From contig NZ_NIVS01000009.1 in NCBI RefSeq assembly GCF_002205165.1, positions 62,001 to 126,000 of the forward strand: DNA of 64,000 nt, given 5' to 3'. Every line of letters begins with the position of its first letter. The first letter of the stretch is position 1. A program made the position numbers and the translations under genes. The stretch is from Stenotrophomonas maltophilia (lineage in GTDB: Bacteria; Pseudomonadota; Gammaproteobacteria; Xanthomonadales; Xanthomonadaceae). The notes beneath the pieces were generated by a model, which saw only the letters and a list, made by a program, of their open reading frames with translations, did no database searches and was not told the DNA's origin. This document shows positions 34,612-44,096 of this stretch, piece by piece.

Positions 34612-34619
34612 ATCGCCGC

Positions 34620-35948
34620 TCAGCTCGCCGCGGCGAACACCGGGCGGGTCAGGTTGTCGGCATCGCCCCCGGTGCACAGCACCTCGTCTTCGATGCGCAC
34701 ACCGCCATACGGACGGAAGAAGTCCACCCGGTCCCAGTTGATGCTGGCCGCGTTGCCGGCCTGCTTCACTTCGTCCAGCAGCATGTCGATGAAGTACACG
34801 CCCGGCTCGATGGTGACCACCATGCCCGGCTCCAGCACGCGGGTCATGCGCAGGTACGGGTGACCCTGCGGGCGCTCGATGCGGCCACCGCGGTCGCTGG
34901 CCGCAAAGCCGGCCACGTCATGCACCTGCAACCCGATCAGATGGCCCAGGCCGTGCGGGAAGAACGCCGCGCTCACACCGGTGGCCAACGCCGCTTCCGG
35001 CGATACGTTGAGCACGCCGAAATCCTTCAGGATGCCCATGAGCGACAGGTGCGCGTCGATGTGCAGCTGCTTGTAATCCACGCCGGCACGCACACCGGCC
35101 CCCATCTGCTGCTGGGCAGCGTCCACCGCGTCGATCAGGGCCTGGAACTCGTCATGGCCGCTGGCCGCATAGGTGCGGGTTATGTCGCTTGCGTAGCCGT
35201 GGGCGCTGGCACCGGCGTCGATCAGGAAGCTGCGCAGCGGGGTCGGCGCGCTGCGACCCAGGTCGGTGTAGTGCAGCACGGCGGCATGTTCGTTGAGGCC
35301 GATGATGTTGCCGTACGGCAGTTCATTGGCATCCTGGCCGACCGCGCGGCAGTACGCCATGTGGATCTCGAATTCGCTGGCGCCGGCGCGGAAGGCGGCT
35401 TCGGCGGCACGGTGACCGCGCACGCCCAGCCGCTGCGCTTCGCGCATCAAGGCGATTTCATACGGGGTCTTGTAGCCGCGCTGCCAATCCAGGTAATCGA
35501 TGACCGGCGCCGGGTTGTTCGGCACGAACGCACCCAGCGCGCTCTGCGGTTCGCCGAGGATCGCGCAGCGGGCGGCATCCTTGGGCAGCAGCGCCAGCGC
35601 ATCGTCGGGCGTGCGGATGATCTCGATGTCGACATGCTCGACCCACCAGCCATTCGGCGCATCCGGCACCACATGCCAGTAATCGAACGGCTGGTAGAAA
35701 ATCACTTTCGGGCGCTGGCCCGGGGTGTATACCAGCCAGCTGTTGGGCAGCTTGGTCAACGGCAGCCAGGCTTTGAAGTTCGGGTTCACCGCGTACGGGT
35801 AATCGCGATCGTCGAAGGCCTGGTAATGCAGGGTGCCGCTGGGGATCACCAGATGATCGAAACCGCCACGGGCCAGCGCCTCGTCGGCGCGCTGGCGCAT
35901 CACGCTGGCGTGGTGGGAATACAGGGCGCCGAGGTCTGGCTGGTTCAT
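34620..35948 (-). CDS. pepQ: Xaa-Pro dipeptidase
   Basis: Cleaves dipeptides with C-terminal proline. The 442-residue M24 metallopeptidase has the N-terminal LVIPSGTLHYQAFDDRDYPY and the metal-binding motifs FLIDAGASAHGYASDITRTY, FFPHGLGHLIGLQVHDV, VTIEPGVYF and RIEDEVLCT. The GLGHLIGLQVHDV motif and spacing match PepQ rather than PepP, which is encoded next door and runs the other way. ATG 35948 begins the family N terminus. Confidence 0.93.
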   Translation of the reverse strand: MNQPDLGALYSHHASVMRQRADEALARGGFDHLVIPSGTLHYQAFDDRDYPYAVNPNFKAWLPLTKLPNSWLVYTPGQRPKVIFYQPFDYWHVVPDAPNGWWVEHVDIEIIRTPDDALALLPKDAARCAILGEPQSALGAFVPNNPAPVIDYLDWQRGYKTPYEIALMREAQRLGVRGHRAAEAAFRAGASEFEIHMAYCRAVGQDANELPYGNIIGLNEHAAVLHYTDLGRSAPTPLRSFLIDAGASAHGYASDITRTYAASGHDEFQALIDAVDAAQQQMGAGVRAGVDYKQLHIDAHLSLMGILKDFGVLNVSPEAALATGVSAAFFPHGLGHLIGLQVHDVAGFAASDRGGRIERPQGHPYLRMTRVLEPGMVVTIEPGVYFIDMLLDEVKQAGNAASINWDRVDFFRPYGGVRIEDEVLCTGGDADNLTRPVFAAAS

Positions 35949-36030
35949 GGCAGGAAGCTCACTGGCAGTGCGGAATGCAGCCCTAGATTCTGCCGCAATC
36001 CGCTGGCGGGTGCTGTGCCGGAACCGGCGC

Positions 36031-36381
36031 TCAGACTGCCGAAGTTTCCTCGGCGATCCAGTGGCGCAACTGCTCGCGTGCATCGCGTGCCAGGGTCAGG
36101 AAGCGGAAGCCCACCCAGGCCTGGCCGGGGGCATGGGTCTGCTCGCTCCACAGCAGGTGCACGCCCACGTCGATCAGCAGCGGCTGCCCCTGCGGACCGG
36201 GAATGGTGAACTGCAGCTGGTACAGCGCATCGTCCTGCATCGGCACCGAGGCCAGCATCAGCATGCCGGTCTCGGAGACATTGCCGAGCCGGCCGATCAC
36301 GGTCTCGGCCATCAGGTCGGTGACGGGCACCAGCTCGGTCACCTGGCGACGCGGCGCGCGGCGGGTATCGGGCGTGGTCAT
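36031..36381 (-). CDS. PilZ domain protein
   Basis: A 116-residue single PilZ domain, the c-di-GMP receptor fold. The arginine motif RRAPRRQV (RxxxR-like) lies near the N terminus and the second motif is NVSETGMLMLASVP (D/N-x-S-x-x-G), both needed for c-di-GMP binding. The target is unknown. The start overlaps the end of the DUF1631 gene (ATGA), so both products are probably made together. The other end is near pepQ. Confidence 0.85.
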   Translation of the reverse strand: MTTPDTRRAPRRQVTELVPVTDLMAETVIGRLGNVSETGMLMLASVPMQDDALYQLQFTIPGPQGQPLLIDVGVHLLWSEQTHAPGQAWVGFRFLTLARDAREQLRHWIAEETSAV

Positions 36382-38849
36382 TCGGCGTTCTCCGCAGGGC
36401 TGCCGGCCAGCGAGCGCAGCGTGCGCAGGGTGGCCTGCCAGGCGCGGTCGATCAGCCGCCCCTTGTCTTCGGTGACGATCCGCACCTGCCCATGCGCCAT
36501 GAGACGTGCCAGTGCGTCCAGCGAGTGCTCGCCAACCTTCTGCCCGCGCTGATTGACGAACAGGGCGTTGTCGGTGATCAGGCTGTACCACGACAGCCGT
36601 TGACGGCGCACATCGCCCTGCTGGTTGGTGGTGAACTCGAACCAGGTGCCGAACGGCAGGGTGCGCAGCTGGCGGTAACAGTCGTCTTCGGCGGTGCTGC
36701 GCGCGAGCGGGGCGACCTTGCGCGGGTCGCCGGCATCGGCCTGCTCGCCCAGCCGGGTGCGTGCACGCAGGCGTGCGGTGAGCTCGGTGCGCGAGCTGCT
36801 GTCATCCTCGCCGCCCGGCGTGGACAGGCGCCGCGCGATCGCGGCGGCCTCATCCTGGTGATAGCCGACCTGCAGCAAAGCGGACTCGACCTCGTTGCCC
36901 AGTGCGTCATCGCGCGCGGCGGCGCCCGGCGCCAGGCAGGTCACCTCGGCGATCCGGGCGGTTTCCTGCTGGCGCTGCTGCCACTGCGGCGAGGTCTCGC
37001 CGTTGCGCAGCAGGGTCAGGGTCAGCACATCCGACCACGCCTGTTTGAGCAGCGCCTGCACGAAACGTGGCGGCGCGGCCTGTGCGCACAGCTGCTCCAT
37101 GCTGGTGCTGGCCTGCTGCTTGGCTGCTTCCAGGCGTTCCTTGCCGCGTGCCGCCTCGACATGCCGGCGCTCGGCCAGTTCGGCCTTGTGGGCCAGTGCG
37201 CGGAAGTGCTGCTGGATCTCCTCGTTGGCGGTGTCGAACACCGCCACATCGCCGTCGTAGTCGTTGACGACCTGATCGACGGCGAGGCCGAGCTTCTGCA
37301 CCAGCTGCGGGTCCACGTCCTCTTCGCCCAGCCAGTTGGCGCCGGCCTCGGCCACCGCATTGAGCAGTTCGCGCGCGGGGTGCTGGTCGCGCACGAAGAA
37401 AGCCGGGTCGGACAGGGCGGCGCGGGCGACCGGCACCTGCAGGCGGGTCAGCAGGTCGGCGGACACGGCATCGGGCCGCACCTCACGTTGAATCTGCCCG
37501 TACAGCATGTCGAGCAGATCGAAGGTATCGCTGTCCTTGACGGTCAGGGCGGCCTGCGCGCCATGGTCGGCACGGACCTGGGCGAGCAGGGCGTTGTGCA
37601 GGTCGGCCATGCTGCGGCGGGCCCCGCCGGGCGCGATCGCCTGGCTCTGCAGTTTGGCCAGGGTGGCATGCACGGCCTCGGCGGGAACGGCCAGCGCTGC
37701 GGGAACGTCGGGGGCGAGAAACGCGTTGTCGGCGGCGGGCGTGGGCGCCCCGGTTGTCGCGGCGACGGCCTGCGCGGCCATGGCGTTGCCGCCGGGCACG
37801 GTGCCGGCGGCGTGCGCCTGGCGGGCGGCACCGAGCAACTGGTGCAGGGCCGACATCGCCGGTGCACCGAGATCGGTTGCCGCAGGCGGGACGCTGTTGG
37901 CCGGCGCCGATGCAGACGCGGAGGCCGCTGGACCTGGCGCTGCGGCGTCACCGTTGGGTGCGCCATGGGCCGGCCCAGCGGCCGGCGGCGCCATCGCCTC
38001 CTGGGTCATCGCGGCCCAGCCGGTGCTCGGGGCACTGCCATTCCAGCCGGTCAGTGGCCGTGCGGCGGCCCCACCGCGGGCCCCCGGCAGGCCGCGCTCG
38101 GGCCCGGTGATGATCCGGCGCGTGGTGGCCGAGCGTGCCAGATACGGGGTGTACACCAACCCGGGCAGCACGCCTTCGTGCGCGAGCAGGATGTTGGCGC
38201 GCTCCAGCAGTTCGCCCAGTCGTTCCAGCAACTGGCGGTCGAACACGCGGTACAGCGCCAGCTGCGTCTCCAGCCCGAGCCCGAACTGCTGGCCGAGCTC
38301 GCGCACGATCCGGCACAGTGCCTGCGGTCCGAACGGCAGGTCATCCACATCGAACGCCGGGCCGGCGGCCAGCACGCCAAAGCGTTGCCCGAGCAGTTGC
38401 AGGGGCGTGGCCGAGCGCTGGGCTTCGCGGCGGATGATGTCCACCAGGACGATGTCGCGGTCCACGTCGGTGTCGTTGACCAGGGTCAGGGTGGTGGCCG
38501 ACACGGACACCTCGGTCGGGACGATGCGCTGGGTGTGGCGCGGGCCGCGCAGGGTGGCCAGGCTGTCGCCCAATGCGCCCAGGAAACGCGGGCCGAACTG
38601 CGCGTTGACCTCATGCAGCTGGCGGGCCTGGGCGAAGATGTCGGCCTGGATCTGGCTGTTGCGTGCGCGCTCGGCGTCGCGGAACAGCTCGCGCTCCAGC
38701 TCCACGATGGTCAGCTTGAGCGGCGCGGTGAGGGTCTGCACCGCCAGCCCGTGCAGCGCGGCCAGCAGGCGGCGCACGCGCGGCGGCGCGGCCACGTCCG
38801 CAAAGCGGGTCATGTCGGGCTGGGACGACGAAGGTGCGGGCGCAGACAT
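36378..38849 (-). CDS. DUF1631 family protein
   Basis: A large (823-residue) cytoplasmic protein of the DUF1631 family, sometimes mislabelled thymidine phosphorylase; no evidence supports that activity. The N-terminal 250 residues are helical (LKLTIVELERELFRDAERAR, TLVNDTDVDRDIVLVDIIRR). A proline/alanine-rich linker follows (about 270-400). The C-terminal half has QVPVARAALSDPAFFVRDQH, LGLAVDQVVNDYDGDVAVFD and the end DKGRLIDRAWQATLR. A GGAAG ribosome site precedes ATG 38849. It is coupled to a PilZ gene. Confidence 0.8.
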   Translation of the reverse strand: MSAPAPSSSQPDMTRFADVAAPPRVRRLLAALHGLAVQTLTAPLKLTIVELERELFRDAERARNSQIQADIFAQARQLHEVNAQFGPRFLGALGDSLATLRGPRHTQRIVPTEVSVSATTLTLVNDTDVDRDIVLVDIIRREAQRSATPLQLLGQRFGVLAAGPAFDVDDLPFGPQALCRIVRELGQQFGLGLETQLALYRVFDRQLLERLGELLERANILLAHEGVLPGLVYTPYLARSATTRRIITGPERGLPGARGGAAARPLTGWNGSAPSTGWAAMTQEAMAPPAAGPAHGAPNGDAAAPGPAASASASAPANSVPPAATDLGAPAMSALHQLLGAARQAHAAGTVPGGNAMAAQAVAATTGAPTPAADNAFLAPDVPAALAVPAEAVHATLAKLQSQAIAPGGARRSMADLHNALLAQVRADHGAQAALTVKDSDTFDLLDMLYGQIQREVRPDAVSADLLTRLQVPVARAALSDPAFFVRDQHPARELLNAVAEAGANWLGEEDVDPQLVQKLGLAVDQVVNDYDGDVAVFDTANEEIQQHFRALAHKAELAERRHVEAARGKERLEAAKQQASTSMEQLCAQAAPPRFVQALLKQAWSDVLTLTLLRNGETSPQWQQRQQETARIAEVTCLAPGAAARDDALGNEVESALLQVGYHQDEAAAIARRLSTPGGEDDSSSRTELTARLRARTRLGEQADAGDPRKVAPLARSTAEDDCYRQLRTLPFGTWFEFTTNQQGDVRRQRLSWYSLITDNALFVNQRGQKVGEHSLDALARLMAHGQVRIVTEDKGRLIDRAWQATLRTLRSLAGSPAENAE

Positions 38850-38938
38850 CCGATGTTCTTCCAGCTCCCCTGAGAACACGGAATCTAACGGTTTCGCCCG
38901 GTCCCTGCCAGAAGCGACACGCTCGGGGTGGTGCTGGC

Positions 38939-38957
38939 GCCGGCCAGCGGCCGGCAC
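38939..38957. repeat. Degenerate SMAG element between hemW and DUF1631 genes
   Basis: GCCGGCC-AGC-GGCCGGC (38939-38955) is the SMAG hairpin, but the minus-strand GTAG head is lost (ACGGC instead of ACTAC). It follows the hemW stop and precedes the DUF1631 gene, all on the minus strand. Confidence 0.65.
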
Positions 38958-38962
38958 GGCGC

Positions 38963-40180
38963 TCAGGGCAGGAACAGCTCGACGACGTCGTTGGTGAAGC
39001 GCCGGCCCAGTTCGGTCGGCGTGGCGCGATCCCCGGTGACGGTCATCCAGCCCTTGGCGACGGCGACACCCAGCGGCGTGGCGATCTGCGCGCGGTCCAG
39101 GCCGGTGCGCGATTCGAAATCCTTCAGGCCGAAGCCCTCATGCAGGCGCAGCAGGTTGAGCATGTACTCGAACGGCAGGCGATCGGCGCTGATCACGTCG
39201 TCGCCGCCGATCGAGGCCAGGGTACCGGCGGTGTCCATGAAGGTCTGCGGGTGCTTGTGCTTCCAGCGGCGCAGCACGTGCTGTTCGGCACCGCTGCTGA
39301 TCTTGCCGTGCGCACCGGCGCCGATGCCCAGGTAATCGCCGAAACGCCAGTAATTGAGGTTGTGCTGGCTCTGCCGGCCGGGTTTTGCGTAGGCGCTGAC
39401 TTCGTACTGCGCGTAGCCGGCCTCGGCCAGCAGGCGCTGGCAGTGCTCCTGGATGTCCCACGCCGAATCTTCGTCGGGGATGCCCTGCGGCGGCCGTGCG
39501 AAGAACACCGTGTTCGGCTCCAGCGTGAGCTGGTAGTGCGACATATGCGTGGGCTGCAGCGCGAAGGCGCTCTCCAGATCATGCTCGGCCTGGGCCAGCG
39601 TCTGCTGCGGCAGCGCGTACATCAGGTCGATATTGAAGTTGTCGTAGCCGGCGTCCTGCGCCAGCTTCACCGCCCGCTCGGCCTCGCCACTGTCGTGGAT
39701 GCGGCCCAGGCGCTTGAGCGCCTCGTCGTTGAAGGTCTGGATCCCGAAGCTGATCCGGTTCACCCCGGCCGCGCGGTAGCGGTCGAAACGGCCATGCTCG
39801 GCGGTGCCCGGGTTGGTTTCCAGGGTCACCTCCAGGTTGGGCGCGAAGCGCAGCCGGGCCGAGGCGGCCTGCAGGAAGCGGTCGATCGCTTCGGGCGGGA
39901 ACAGGCTCGGCGTCCCGCCACCGAAGAACACGCTGCTCACCACCCGGCCCCAGACCAGCGGCAGGTCCTGGTCCAGGTCGCGGATCAGGGCGTCGATGTA
40001 GGCGTCGAACGGCAGTTCGCCCTTGGCCGCGTGCGAGTTGAAATCGCAGTACGGACATTTGCGCACGCACCACGGCAGATGCACATACAGCGCCAGCGGC
40101 GGCGTCACCAGCCGCGGCGCGGGGTCGTGATCGCCGGAGCAGGCTTCGCCGGGCAGGTGGGAGCAGTGGTCGTGTGACAT
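38963..40180 (-). CDS. hemW: Radical-SAM heme chaperone HemW
   Basis: A 405-residue radical SAM protein related to coproporphyrinogen oxidase HemN and thought to deliver heme. The cluster motif is HLPWCVRKCPYCDFNSH (C-x3-C-x2-C), followed by VFFGGGTPSLFPPEAI, VTLETNPGTAE, RISFGIQTFND and YQLTLEPNTVFF. HemW differs from HemN in length and the shorter N terminus, which fits here. It is the last gene of the rph-VOC-rdgB-hemW operon; the start overlaps the rdgB stop by one base. Confidence 0.9.
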   Translation of the reverse strand: MSHDHCSHLPGEACSGDHDPAPRLVTPPLALYVHLPWCVRKCPYCDFNSHAAKGELPFDAYIDALIRDLDQDLPLVWGRVVSSVFFGGGTPSLFPPEAIDRFLQAASARLRFAPNLEVTLETNPGTAEHGRFDRYRAAGVNRISFGIQTFNDEALKRLGRIHDSGEAERAVKLAQDAGYDNFNIDLMYALPQQTLAQAEHDLESAFALQPTHMSHYQLTLEPNTVFFARPPQGIPDEDSAWDIQEHCQRLLAEAGYAQYEVSAYAKPGRQSQHNLNYWRFGDYLGIGAGAHGKISSGAEQHVLRRWKHKHPQTFMDTAGTLASIGGDDVISADRLPFEYMLNLLRLHEGFGLKDFESRTGLDRAQIATPLGVAVAKGWMTVTGDRATPTELGRRFTNDVVELFLP

Positions 40181-40773
40181 CAGAGCAGGGCAGGCAGTTT
40201 CTGCTTGAGCAGCTGCAGGGCTTTGGCGCGGTGGCTCATCGCATTTTTCAGATCCGGCGCCATTTCGGCGGCGGTCTGGGCCAGCACCGGGTCCAGGAAC
40301 AGCGGGTTGTAGCCGAAGCCGTGGCTGCCACGCAGCTCATCGATGATCACGCCTTCCCAGCTGCCTTCGCAGATCAGCGGCTGCGGATCATCGGCATGGC
40401 GCAGCAGCACGATCACCGCATAGAAGCGGGCCGTGCGGCGTTCGGCCGGCACCTCGCGCAGCGCCTCCAGCAGTTTGGCGTTGTTGGCTGCATCGTTGGT
40501 CGGGCTACCGGCATAGCGCGCGCTGTACAGGCCGGGCGCGCCATCGAGCGCGTCCACGATCAGGCCCGAGTCATCCGCCAGTGCGGGCAGGCCGGTGCTC
40601 TGGCAGGCATGACGCGCCTTGATCAAGGCGTTCTCGACGAAGGTCAGGCCGGTTTCCGGCACGTCGCTGACGCCCAGTGCGCCCTGCGCCACGATCTCCA
40701 GCGGCAGGCCGCCGAGCATGGCCTGCAGTTCCTTCAGTTTGCCGGCGTTGCCGCTGGCCAGGACCAGTTTCAT
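40180..40773 (-). CDS. rdgB: XTP/dITP diphosphatase
   Basis: Hydrolyses non-canonical purine NTPs (dITP, XTP), preventing mutagenic incorporation. The 197-residue product has LVLASGNAGKLKELQAML, ETGLTFVENALIKARHAC, LADDSGLIVDALDG and SHGFGYNPLF, then the late AMSHRAKAL motif, all standard for RdgB. ATG 40773 is used, at the family N terminus. It is inside a tightly packed minus-strand operon, overlapping the VOC gene by 4 bp. Confidence 0.95.
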   Translation of the reverse strand: MKLVLASGNAGKLKELQAMLGGLPLEIVAQGALGVSDVPETGLTFVENALIKARHACQSTGLPALADDSGLIVDALDGAPGLYSARYAGSPTNDAANNAKLLEALREVPAERRTARFYAVIVLLRHADDPQPLICEGSWEGVIIDELRGSHGFGYNPLFLDPVLAQTAAEMAPDLKNAMSHRAKALQLLKQKLPALL

Positions 40774-41159
40774 TGCTTGGGCTCCAGCAGGTCCCACGTG
40801 TTGCCGTACAGATCGCGGAACACCGCGACCGTCGCGTAGACCTCCTCGCGTGGGGTTTCGAGGAAGGTCACGCCACGCGCGGTCATCGCCGCGTGGTCGC
40901 GCCAGAAATCATCGGTGTTCAGGAAGAAGCCGACCCGGCCACCGGTCTGGTTGCCGATCCGCGCCCGCTGTTCATCATTGCTGGCACGCGCCAGCAGCAG
41001 CGCCGCCGCGTTTCCGTCGGCCGGCCCGACCACCACCCAGCGCTTGTCGCCCTGGTCGATGTCCTGGAGCAGGCTGAAGCCCAGGGCGCCGGTATACCAG
41101 GCGATCGCCTCGTCGTAGTCGGCCACCACCAGGGTGGTCAGGGCGATGCGACGGTTCAT
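40770..41159 (-). CDS. VOC-family (glyoxalase-like) protein
   Basis: A 129-residue vicinal-oxygen-chelate fold protein. The first module has [20 protein letters not shown], and the second [20 protein letters not shown] and [20 protein letters not shown]. These resemble glyoxalase/bleomycin-resistance family members; no typical full set of metal ligands could be confirmed by eye. The role is unknown. It lies between rph and rdgB with overlapping ATGA joins, so it is a regular part of this nucleotide-quality operon. Confidence 0.82.
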   Translation of the reverse strand: MNRRIALTTLVVADYDEAIAWYTGALGFSLLQDIDQGDKRWVVVGPADGNAAALLLARASNDEQRARIGNQTGGRVGFFLNTDDFWRDHAAMTARGVTFLETPREEVYATVAVFRDLYGNTWDLLEPKQ

Positions 41160-41884
41160 GCCTGGGCCAACGCCGCCTGCTGGGCGGCGAACAGATCCTT
41201 GATGCCCTTTTCAGCAAGCACCAGCAGCGCGTCCAGTTCATCGCGGCGGAAGGCATGGCCTTCGGCGGTGCCCTGCAGTTCGATGAAACCGCCGCCGTCG
41301 TTCATCACGACATTCATGTCGGTATCGCAATCGCTGTCTTCGGCGTAATCCAGATCCAGCACCGGGGTGCCGCGGTACACGCCGACCGACACCGCCGCGA
41401 CGGCGCCGAAGATCGGGTTGCGCTTGATGTCGCCGCGCTTGATCAGGAAGTTCACGGCATCCACCAGGGCCACGTAGGCGCCGGTGATCGCCGCGGTGCG
41501 GGTGCCGCCGTCGGCCTGCAGCACGTCGCAATCGAGTGTGATGGTGCGCTCGCCGAGCGCGCCGCGGTCGATGCAGGCGCGCAGGGTGCGGCCGATCAGG
41601 CGCTGGATCTCCAGCGTGCGGCCACCCTGCTTGCCGCGGGCGGCTTCGCGGTCGTTACGGGTGTGGGTTGAACGCGGCAGCATGCCGTACTCGGCGGTCA
41701 CCCAGCCTTCGCCTTTGCCACGCAGGAAACCCGGTACGCGGTTTTCCACGCTGGCCGTGCACAGCACGCGGGTCTCGCCGAAGCTGACCAGGACCGAGCC
41801 CTCGGCGTGACGGGTGAAGGCGCGCTCGATGCGCACTTCGCGCAGCTGGTCGGCCTGGCGGCCACTGGGACGGGAATCAGTCAT
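41156..41884 (-). CDS. rph: Ribonuclease PH
   Basis: Phosphorolytic 3'-5' exoribonuclease that trims tRNA 3' ends. The 242-residue product has [20 protein letters not shown], the [20 protein letters not shown] segment, [15 protein letters not shown] and [20 protein letters not shown] (phosphate site). The C-terminal [13 protein letters not shown] and [11 protein letters not shown] complete the family set. It is the first gene of the minus-strand operon and divergent from yicC over 120 bp. Confidence 0.95.
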   Translation of the reverse strand: MTDSRPSGRQADQLREVRIERAFTRHAEGSVLVSFGETRVLCTASVENRVPGFLRGKGEGWVTAEYGMLPRSTHTRNDREAARGKQGGRTLEIQRLIGRTLRACIDRGALGERTITLDCDVLQADGGTRTAAITGAYVALVDAVNFLIKRGDIKRNPIFGAVAAVSVGVYRGTPVLDLDYAEDSDCDTDMNVVMNDGGGFIELQGTAEGHAFRRDELDALLVLAEKGIKDLFAAQQAALAQA

Positions 41885-42004
41885 GCTCAAGTTCCGATAA
41901 GACGGGGGATGCGGGACCGCGCCCGGGCCGGGGACCGGCGGGCGAGGAGGCTCCAAGGGGACCGCTAGGGTACCATTTGCACTTTGAGAGCACCGGAAAC
42001 CCGC

Positions 42005-42865
42005 ATGATTCGAAGCATGACCGCCTATGCCAACGGCGAGCGCGCCACCCGCTGGGGCACGCTGGCCTGTGAGCTGCGCTCGGTCAACCACCGGTTCCTG
42101 GAGGTCGGCGTGCGCCTGCCCGAAGAACTGCGTGCGTTGGAGCCGCAACTGCGCGAGCGCGTCGCTTCGCGCTGCAGCCGCGGCAAGATCGATCTGGTCA
42201 TGCGCCTGCGTGCGCCGGAGGTCACCGGTGCGCTGGTGGTCAACGATGCACTGCTGGGCCAGCTCGGCGAGCTGGCGACCCGGTTGTCCTCGGGCTTCCC
42301 GAGCCTGCAGGTGAGCTTCACCGAACTGCTGCAGATGCCGGGCGTGATGCAGGGCGAGGCCGTGGATGCCGCCGCGCTGCATGCCGAGGCCCTGGCCCTG
42401 CTGGATACGGCGCTGGACGGCTTCGTGGCCGCGCGTGAGCGTGAAGGCGACAAGCTGGCCACCGCGATCCAGGAGCGCGTGGACAGCATCGAGCGCATCG
42501 CCGCCGAGGTCACCACCCTGATCCCGCTGATCCGCGAGGGCCAGCGCACCAAGCTGGCCGCCCGCCTGGCCGACCTGCCGCACCCGGTCGATCCCGGCCG
42601 GGCCGAGCAGGAGCTGGTCATGTGGCTGCAGAAGCTGGACGTGGATGAGGAGCTGGATCGCCTGGGCAGCCACATCGCCGAGATCCGCCGCGTCTTCAAG
42701 CAGCGCGAGCCGGTCGGCCGCCGCCTGGACTTCCTGCTGCAGGAGTTCAACCGCGAGGCCAACACGCTGGGCTCCAAATCGGTGGACAGCCGCACCTCCA
42801 ACGCCGCCGTCGAGCTGAAGGTGCTGATCGACCAGATCCGCGAACAGGTGCAGAACATCGAATGA
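42005..42865 (+). CDS. yicC: YicC family protein (endoribonuclease-like)
   Basis: A 286-residue YicC protein. The N terminus [17 protein letters not shown], followed by [20 protein letters not shown] and [14 protein letters not shown], and the C-terminal DUF1732 part, [20 protein letters not shown], are the family signatures. YicC of E. coli has been linked to RNA decay. It overlaps gmk by 4 bp (ATGA), an order seen in several proteobacteria. Confidence 0.92.
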   Translation: MIRSMTAYANGERATRWGTLACELRSVNHRFLEVGVRLPEELRALEPQLRERVASRCSRGKIDLVMRLRAPEVTGALVVNDALLGQLGELATRLSSGFPSLQVSFTELLQMPGVMQGEAVDAAALHAEALALLDTALDGFVAAREREGDKLATAIQERVDSIERIAAEVTTLIPLIREGQRTKLAARLADLPHPVDPGRAEQELVMWLQKLDVDEELDRLGSHIAEIRRVFKQREPVGRRLDFLLQEFNREANTLGSKSVDSRTSNAAVELKVLIDQIREQVQNIE

Positions 42866-43527
42866 GCAGCCAGATCCCGCCCGTCGGCGCGCCTGCGCGC
42901 GGCACCCTGTACATCGTGGCCGCGCCCTCCGGGGCCGGCAAGAGCAGCATCGTCAACGCCACCCTGGCCCGCGACCCGCAGATCGCCCTGTCGATCTCGT
43001 TCACCTCGCGCGCCACCCGCCCGGGTGAAATCAACGGCGAGCACTACCACTTCGTCAGCGCCGAGGAGTTCGAGCGGATGATCGCCGCCGGCGACTTCTT
43101 CGAGCATGCCTGGGTGCATGGCGACTGGAAGGGCACCGCGCGGCAGTCGGTCGAGCCGCAGCTGTCGGCTGGCCAGGACGTGCTGCTGGAGATCGACTGG
43201 CAGGGGGCCCAGCAGGTGCGCCAGCTGGTCCCGGGCACGGTCACCGTGTTCATCCTGCCGCCATCCAAGCAGGCGCTGCAGGACCGGATGCGCAAGCGCG
43301 GGCAGGACAGCGAGGCGGTGATCGCCCAGCGCCTGGCCGCCGCACGTGAAGAGATGCTGCACTTCAACGACTTCGACTACGTGATCGTCAACGAGGTTTT
43401 CGAGACCGCAGTGGACGAGCTGTGCGCGATCTTCACGGCCAGCCGCCTGCGCCGGGAGGCCCAGAAGGTCCGCCACGCGGGCCTCATCCAGGCCCTGCTG
43501 ACCCAGGACCCGGCCACAACTGACTGA
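42862..43527 (+). CDS. gmk: Guanylate kinase
   Basis: Phosphorylates GMP to GDP. The 221-residue product has the P-loop [17 protein letters not shown] near residue 20, [20 protein letters not shown] for GMP binding and [15 protein letters not shown]. It is a few residues longer than E. coli Gmk at the N terminus ([17 protein letters not shown]). It overlaps yicC and is followed by a separate promoter for rpoZ. Confidence 0.96.
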   Translation: MSSQIPPVGAPARGTLYIVAAPSGAGKSSIVNATLARDPQIALSISFTSRATRPGEINGEHYHFVSAEEFERMIAAGDFFEHAWVHGDWKGTARQSVEPQLSAGQDVLLEIDWQGAQQVRQLVPGTVTVFILPPSKQALQDRMRKRGQDSEAVIAQRLAAAREEMLHFNDFDYVIVNEVFETAVDELCAIFTASRLRREAQKVRHAGLIQALLTQDPATTD

Positions 43528-43554
43528 TTCTCAACGGGGTGCTAGCCGGTTGGC

Positions 43555-43584
43555 TTGATTTTGTCCAGCCCTGGCCGGTACAAT
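43555..43584 (+). promoter_or_regulatory. Promoter upstream of rpoZ
   Basis: TTGATT (43555-43560), an 18-bp spacer and TACAAT (43579-43584) form a plausible sigma70 promoter 56 bp before the rpoZ start. It would drive rpoZ separately from gmk. Confidence 0.55.
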
Positions 43585-43639
43585 CCGTCCCCTTTCCCTC
43601 ATTCGATTGAGCAGCCCTCACCGGCTGCCGGGAGCCCGC

Positions 43640-43939
43640 ATGGCCCGCATCACCGTAGAAGATTGTCTGGAAGTCGTGAACAACCGTTTCGAACTGGTCA
43701 TGATGGCGTCCAAGCGCGCCCGTCAGCTGGCCAATGGCGTCCAGGCCACCCTGGACAACAGCGAAACCGAAGACAAGCCGACCGTGCTGGCGCTGCGCGA
43801 AATTGCCGCCCGCAAGATCGACAACGCCCTGATCGACGAAGTCGAGAAGGCCGAGCGCGAGCGTGCCGAGCGTGAAGCACTGGAATGGGCCGCTGCCGAA
43901 GTCGTCGCCGACGAAGACATGTCCAAGAACGACGACTGA
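43640..43939 (+). CDS. rpoZ: RNA polymerase omega subunit
   Basis: A 99-residue omega subunit that helps assemble RNA polymerase and mediates ppGpp effects. The start [20 protein letters not shown] and the following [13 protein letters not shown] are the family hallmark, followed by [20 protein letters not shown] 43640 gives the normal N terminus. An intrinsic terminator follows before spoT, so in this genome the rpoZ-spoT pair may be separated in part by termination. Confidence 0.96.
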   Translation: MARITVEDCLEVVNNRFELVMMASKRARQLANGVQATLDNSETEDKPTVLALREIAARKIDNALIDEVEKAERERAEREALEWAAAEVVADEDMSKNDD

Positions 43940-43969
43940 TCGCCTCGCGCGTCCGTTGTTGTTGCTGCC

Positions 43970-43998
43970 AACAGCCCGCCTTTCGGCGGGCTGTTTCG
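43970..43998 (+). terminator. Intrinsic terminator after rpoZ
   Basis: AACAGCCCGCC-TTTC-GGCGGGCTGTT is an 11-bp stem with a tetraloop, followed by TCGTTT. It lies 30 bp after the rpoZ stop. It may act as an attenuator for spoT. Confidence 0.7.
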
Positions 43999-44096
43999 TT
44001 TGGGTGGCCGGTGGATCCGGTTCGCGCGTGTTGTTGCAGGTGAAACTCCCTGTTCAGGGGTTTGCCGATATCACGCCGCTGGCATAGTCTTTGAGC

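Noticed and set aside
36492-38873. 793-residue open frame opposite the DUF1631 gene
   Set aside because: Glycine/glutamine-rich translation with no recognisable fold; the DUF1631 frame has a ribosome site and a coupled PilZ neighbour.
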